This document shows, piece by piece, positions 5,938 to 7,640 of a DNA stretch of 7,640 nucleotides. The stretch lies in the NCBI GenBank assembly GCA_021816565.1, contig JAKAXN010000217.1, positions 1-7,640 on the forward strand, written 5' to 3'. The translations under genes and the position numbers were made by a program. Source of the stretch: Actinomycetes bacterium (lineage in GTDB: Bacteria; Actinomycetota; Acidimicrobiia; Acidimicrobiales; Palsa-688). How positions within the stretch are numbered: position 1 is the stretch's first letter; each line of letters begins with the position of its first letter. The notes beneath the pieces were generated by a model. The model searched no databases and was not told the DNA's origin. It saw only the letters and a program-made list of their open reading frames with translations.

Positions 5938-7182
5938 TTGCCTTACGTAGAGGGTTTGCGATGCCGGGAGTGCGGGCGCAGCTACCCGGCTGAAGCACTC
6001 CATGTGTGCGAGTGGTGCTTCGGCCCCCTCGAGGTGGTCTACGACTACGAGGCCATCCGGGCGGTGGTCTCCCGTCCGAAGATCCAGGCCGGCCCTCTGT
6101 CGATGTGGCGCTACGCCGACCTGCTCCCCGCCTCGGCCGAGGGCGCGGTGAGCCTGGGCGCCGGCTTCACCCCGCTCGTGCGCGCCGACCGCCTGGCCGC
6201 CGAGCTGGGGCTGCGGGAGCTGTGGATCAAGAACGACACCCTCAACCCCACCGGGTCGTTCAAGGACCGGGTGGTCTCGGTCGCGCTGACCAAGGCCCAG
6301 GAGCTGGGGTTCAAGGTGGCGGCCTGCGCATCCACCGGCAACCTGGCCAACTCTGTGGCCGCCCACGCCGCCCACGCCGGAATGGAGTCGGTGGTGTTCA
6401 TCCCGGCCGACCTGGAGGCCGGCAAGGTGGTCACCACGGCGGTCTTCGGCGGGCGCCTGGTGGCCGTCGAGGGCAACTACGACGACGTCAACCGGCTGTG
6501 CGCCGAGCTGGCCAGCGAGCACCCCTCCTGGGCGTTCGTCAACGTCAACGTGCGTACCTACTACGCCGAGGGGTCCAAGACCCTGGCGTTCGAGACGGCC
6601 GAGCAGCTCGGCTGGGAGGCCCCCGACCACGTGGTGGTCCCGGTGGCCTCGGGCAGCCAGCTGACCAAGGTGGCCAAGGGATTCAAGGAGCTGTGGTCGG
6701 TCGGCCTGCTCGACGAGGAGCCGCACGTGCGCATCTCGGGAGCCCAGGCCGCAGGGTGCTCCCCGGTGGCCACCGCCTTCGCCGCCGGGCGCGACGTGGT
6801 CAAGCCGGTCAAGCCGGCCACCATCGCCAAGTCCCTGGCCATCGGCAACCCGGCCGACGGCCCCTACGCCATCGACGCCGTGCGCAGCTCCGGCGGGGGG
6901 TTCGGCTCGGTCACCGACGACCAGGTGGTCGAGGGCATCCGGCTGCTGGCCCGCACCGAGGGCATCTTCGCCGAGACCGCCGGAGGGGTCACGATCGCCT
7001 CGCTGGTGCAGCTGGTCGACTCGGGGGTGGTCCGCTCCGACGAGCGGGTCGTCGCCCTGGTCACCGGCAACGGGTTGAAGACCATCGAGGCCGTCGCCCC
7101 CCACTGCGGTCCCACCGCCACCATCGCCCCCAATCTGGACGCCTTCGCCGCGGCCATCGACATACCCTCACTGGAGAAATAG
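5938..7182 (+). CDS. Threonine-synthase-like PLP enzyme with N-terminal zinc ribbon; candidate homocysteine synthase
   Basis: A 414-residue fold-type II PLP enzyme that would be annotated threonine synthase (O-phosphohomoserine to threonine). A zinc ribbon C9-x2-C12-x11-C24-x2-C27 opens the protein. The PLP lysine is K109 in NPTGSFKDR (103-111). Other motifs are STGNLANSVAAHAA (132-145), TIAKSLAIGNP (295-305), and a glycine-rich GNGLKT (377-382). Several places differ from the usual threonine synthase pattern as I remember it: VASGSQ (236-241) where VGNxGN is expected, ETAGG (346-350) for EPASA, and GNGLKT for GHGLKD. It is led by a SAM riboswitch and followed after two bases by a CysO-like sulfur carrier, a context that points to methionine/sulfur metabolism. 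It may therefore use O-phosphohomoserine and carrier-bound sulfide to make homocysteine. True threonine synthase remains the default alternative. The enzyme family is certain; the reaction is not. Confidence 0.88.
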   Translation: MPYVEGLRCRECGRSYPAEALHVCEWCFGPLEVVYDYEAIRAVVSRPKIQAGPLSMWRYADLLPASAEGAVSLGAGFTPLVRADRLAAELGLRELWIKNDTLNPTGSFKDRVVSVALTKAQELGFKVAACASTGNLANSVAAHAAHAGMESVVFIPADLEAGKVVTTAVFGGRLVAVEGNYDDVNRLCAELASEHPSWAFVNVNVRTYYAEGSKTLAFETAEQLGWEAPDHVVVPVASGSQLTKVAKGFKELWSVGLLDEEPHVRISGAQAAGCSPVATAFAAGRDVVKPVKPATIAKSLAIGNPADGPYAIDAVRSSGGGFGSVTDDQVVEGIRLLARTEGIFAETAGGVTIASLVQLVDSGVVRSDERVVALVTGNGLKTIEAVAPHCGPTATIAPNLDAFAAAIDIPSLEK

Positions 7183-7184
7183 GC

Positions 7185-7460
7185 ATGGCCGTCACCATCC
7201 GCATCCCCACCCAGCTGCGCCCGCTCGCCGGCGGTAACGCCACCGTCGACGTCGACGGGGCCACCGTCGCCGAGGTCCTCAAGGGCCTCGAGTCGGCCCA
7301 CCCCGGCTTCAACGACCGCCTGTTCGACGAGTCCGGCAAGCTGCGGCGGTTCGTGAACATCTTCGTGGCCGAGGAGGACATCCGCTTCCTCGACGGGGTC
7401 GATACCGCGGTGGCCGACGGCTCCACGGTGTCCATCGTCCCGGCGGTGGCCGGCGGCTGA
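7185..7460 (+). CDS. CysO-like MoaD/ThiS-family sulfur carrier protein
   Basis: A 91-residue ubiquitin-fold protein ending in Gly-Gly (90-91), the residues that are adenylated and converted to a thiocarboxylate in sulfur carriers. Its closest match that I recognise is mycobacterial CysO: IPTQLRPLAGG (7-17), KLRRFVNIFV (52-61), a DIRF block (65-68) and the final VPAVAGG (85-91) all have close counterparts there. CysO delivers sulfide to CysM with O-phosphoserine to make cysteine. Here the partner gene encodes a threonine-synthase-like enzyme instead. The ATG has GGAG at 7173-7176 and is two bases after the upstream stop, so the pair is co-transcribed under the SAM riboswitch. No ThiF/MoeZ-type activating enzyme or Mec-type protease is in the window; these would have to be encoded elsewhere. 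An alternative is a carrier for molybdopterin or another pathway. Confidence 0.9.
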   Translation: MAVTIRIPTQLRPLAGGNATVDVDGATVAEVLKGLESAHPGFNDRLFDESGKLRRFVNIFVAEEDIRFLDGVDTAVADGSTVSIVPAVAGG

Positions 7461-7472
7461 CGCCCGGGCCGG

Positions 7473-7488
7473 CCCGCCCACCGGCGGG
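7473..7488 (+). terminator. Possible T-less terminator hairpin after cysO-like gene
   Basis: CCCGCC (7473-7478) and GGCGGG (7483-7488) form a perfect 6-bp stem with a CACC loop, 12 bases after the stop codon. There is no T-run after it. Its position between the sulfur-carrier gene and the separately regulated groEL makes termination plausible. Confidence 0.4.
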
Positions 7489-7500
7489 GGGACCAACTAG

Positions 7501-7529
7501 TTGCACTAGCGCCCCGCAGGCGGTTAACT
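7501..7529 (+). promoter_or_regulatory. Candidate groEL promoter
   Basis: TTGCAC (7501-7506) could serve as a -35 and TTAACT (7524-7529) as a weak -10 with a 17-base spacer. The -10 would abut the CIRCE arm, so a bound HrcA repressor would block polymerase. The -10 match is poor, so the exact position is tentative. Confidence 0.4.
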
Positions 7530-7566
7530 GTTAGCACTCGGGATGTGAGAGTGCTAACAGGTAACC
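7522..7566. promoter_or_regulatory. CIRCE operator (HrcA binding site), with extended palindrome
   Basis: TTAGCACTC (7531-7539), a 9-base spacer, and GAGTGCTAA (7549-7557) match the CIRCE consensus perfectly. The inverted repeat extends further, to 18-base arms 7522-7539 and 7549-7566 with a single mismatch (A7527 against G7561). CIRCE is bound by HrcA, which represses chaperonin genes until heat or unfolded protein inactivates it. It lies 32 bases upstream of the groEL ATG, counted from the consensus core. Confidence 0.97.
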
Positions 7567-7588
7567 CAACGGAGGGAACCCAGAACCG

Positions 7589-7640
7589 ATGCCCAAGCTG
7601 ATTGCTTTCGACGAGACCGCCCGTCGGGCGCTGGAGAGCG
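7589..7640 (+). CDS. groEL: 60 kDa chaperonin GroEL, 5' fragment
   Basis: The 17 codons before the window edge read MPKLIAFDETARRALES, the standard GroEL N-terminus (usual form MAKLIAFDEEARRGLE). Together with the CIRCE operator this identifies the gene. No groES precedes it, so it is a stand-alone groEL like the groEL2 copies of many Actinomycetota. The best ribosome binding site, GGAGGG at 7571-7576, is 12 bases from the ATG, longer than usual. The remainder of the gene is outside the window. Confidence 0.95.
   Translation, partial: MPKLIAFDETARRALES

Noticed and set aside
6006..7182. Plus-strand frame running through the thrC-like gene and into the cysO-like gene, suggesting a fusion
   Set aside because: Upstream of 7185 the frame is Arg/Gly-rich shadow of the thrC-like gene. 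The sulfur carrier has its own ATG and ribosome binding site.

Overview
The window is about 70% G+C or higher and carries a gene set typical of Actinomycetota. It includes a DUF3263 protein followed by a LytR_C protein (the Rv0430-Rv0431 arrangement of mycobacteria), an actinobacterial-type GpgS, a CysO-like sulfur carrier, and a groEL without groES behind a CIRCE operator. TTG starts and GC-only hairpins fit this. I cannot assign a genus; an acidimicrobial or other deep actinobacterial lineage is a guess.

Layout: (1) 1-540, minus, a 3'-truncated archaeo-eukaryotic release-factor-like protein (Rv2629/baeRF type). (2) 713-2363, plus, a probable operon: DUF3263 protein, membrane-anchored LytR_C protein, and OtsB trehalose-6-phosphate phosphatase, whose start is unclear. 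(3) 2420-3820, minus, an OtsA-type GT20 glycosyltransferase convergent with otsB. (4) 3878-4870, plus, a short glycerate kinase, divergent from otsA and overlapping tail to tail with (5) 4867-5775, minus, a GpgS-like GT81 glycosyltransferase. (6) A SAM riboswitch of the SAM-I clan (about 5828-5920) leading into a threonine-synthase-like PLP enzyme (5938-7182) and a CysO-like sulfur carrier (7185-7460). (7) A perfect CIRCE operator and the first 17 codons of groEL at the right edge.

The genes fall into two themes. The left and centre look like compatible-solute and storage-sugar metabolism: trehalose by OtsA/OtsB and probably glucosylglycerate by GpgS, with glycerate kinase able to return glycerate to glycolysis. 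The right side is the most interesting part. A SAM riboswitch reports methionine/SAM status, yet it controls an annotated 'threonine synthase' co-transcribed with a protein whose homologue CysO delivers sulfide as a C-terminal thiocarboxylate. The simplest unifying hypothesis is that the PLP enzyme is an O-phosphohomoserine-dependent homocysteine synthase fed by the carrier protein, a methionine-pathway counterpart of the mycobacterial CysM/CysO route. This is inference from context and motifs, not demonstrated by the sequence.

No insertion sequences, tRNA, rRNA or CRISPR were seen. No gene-free stretch exceeds about 175 bases.
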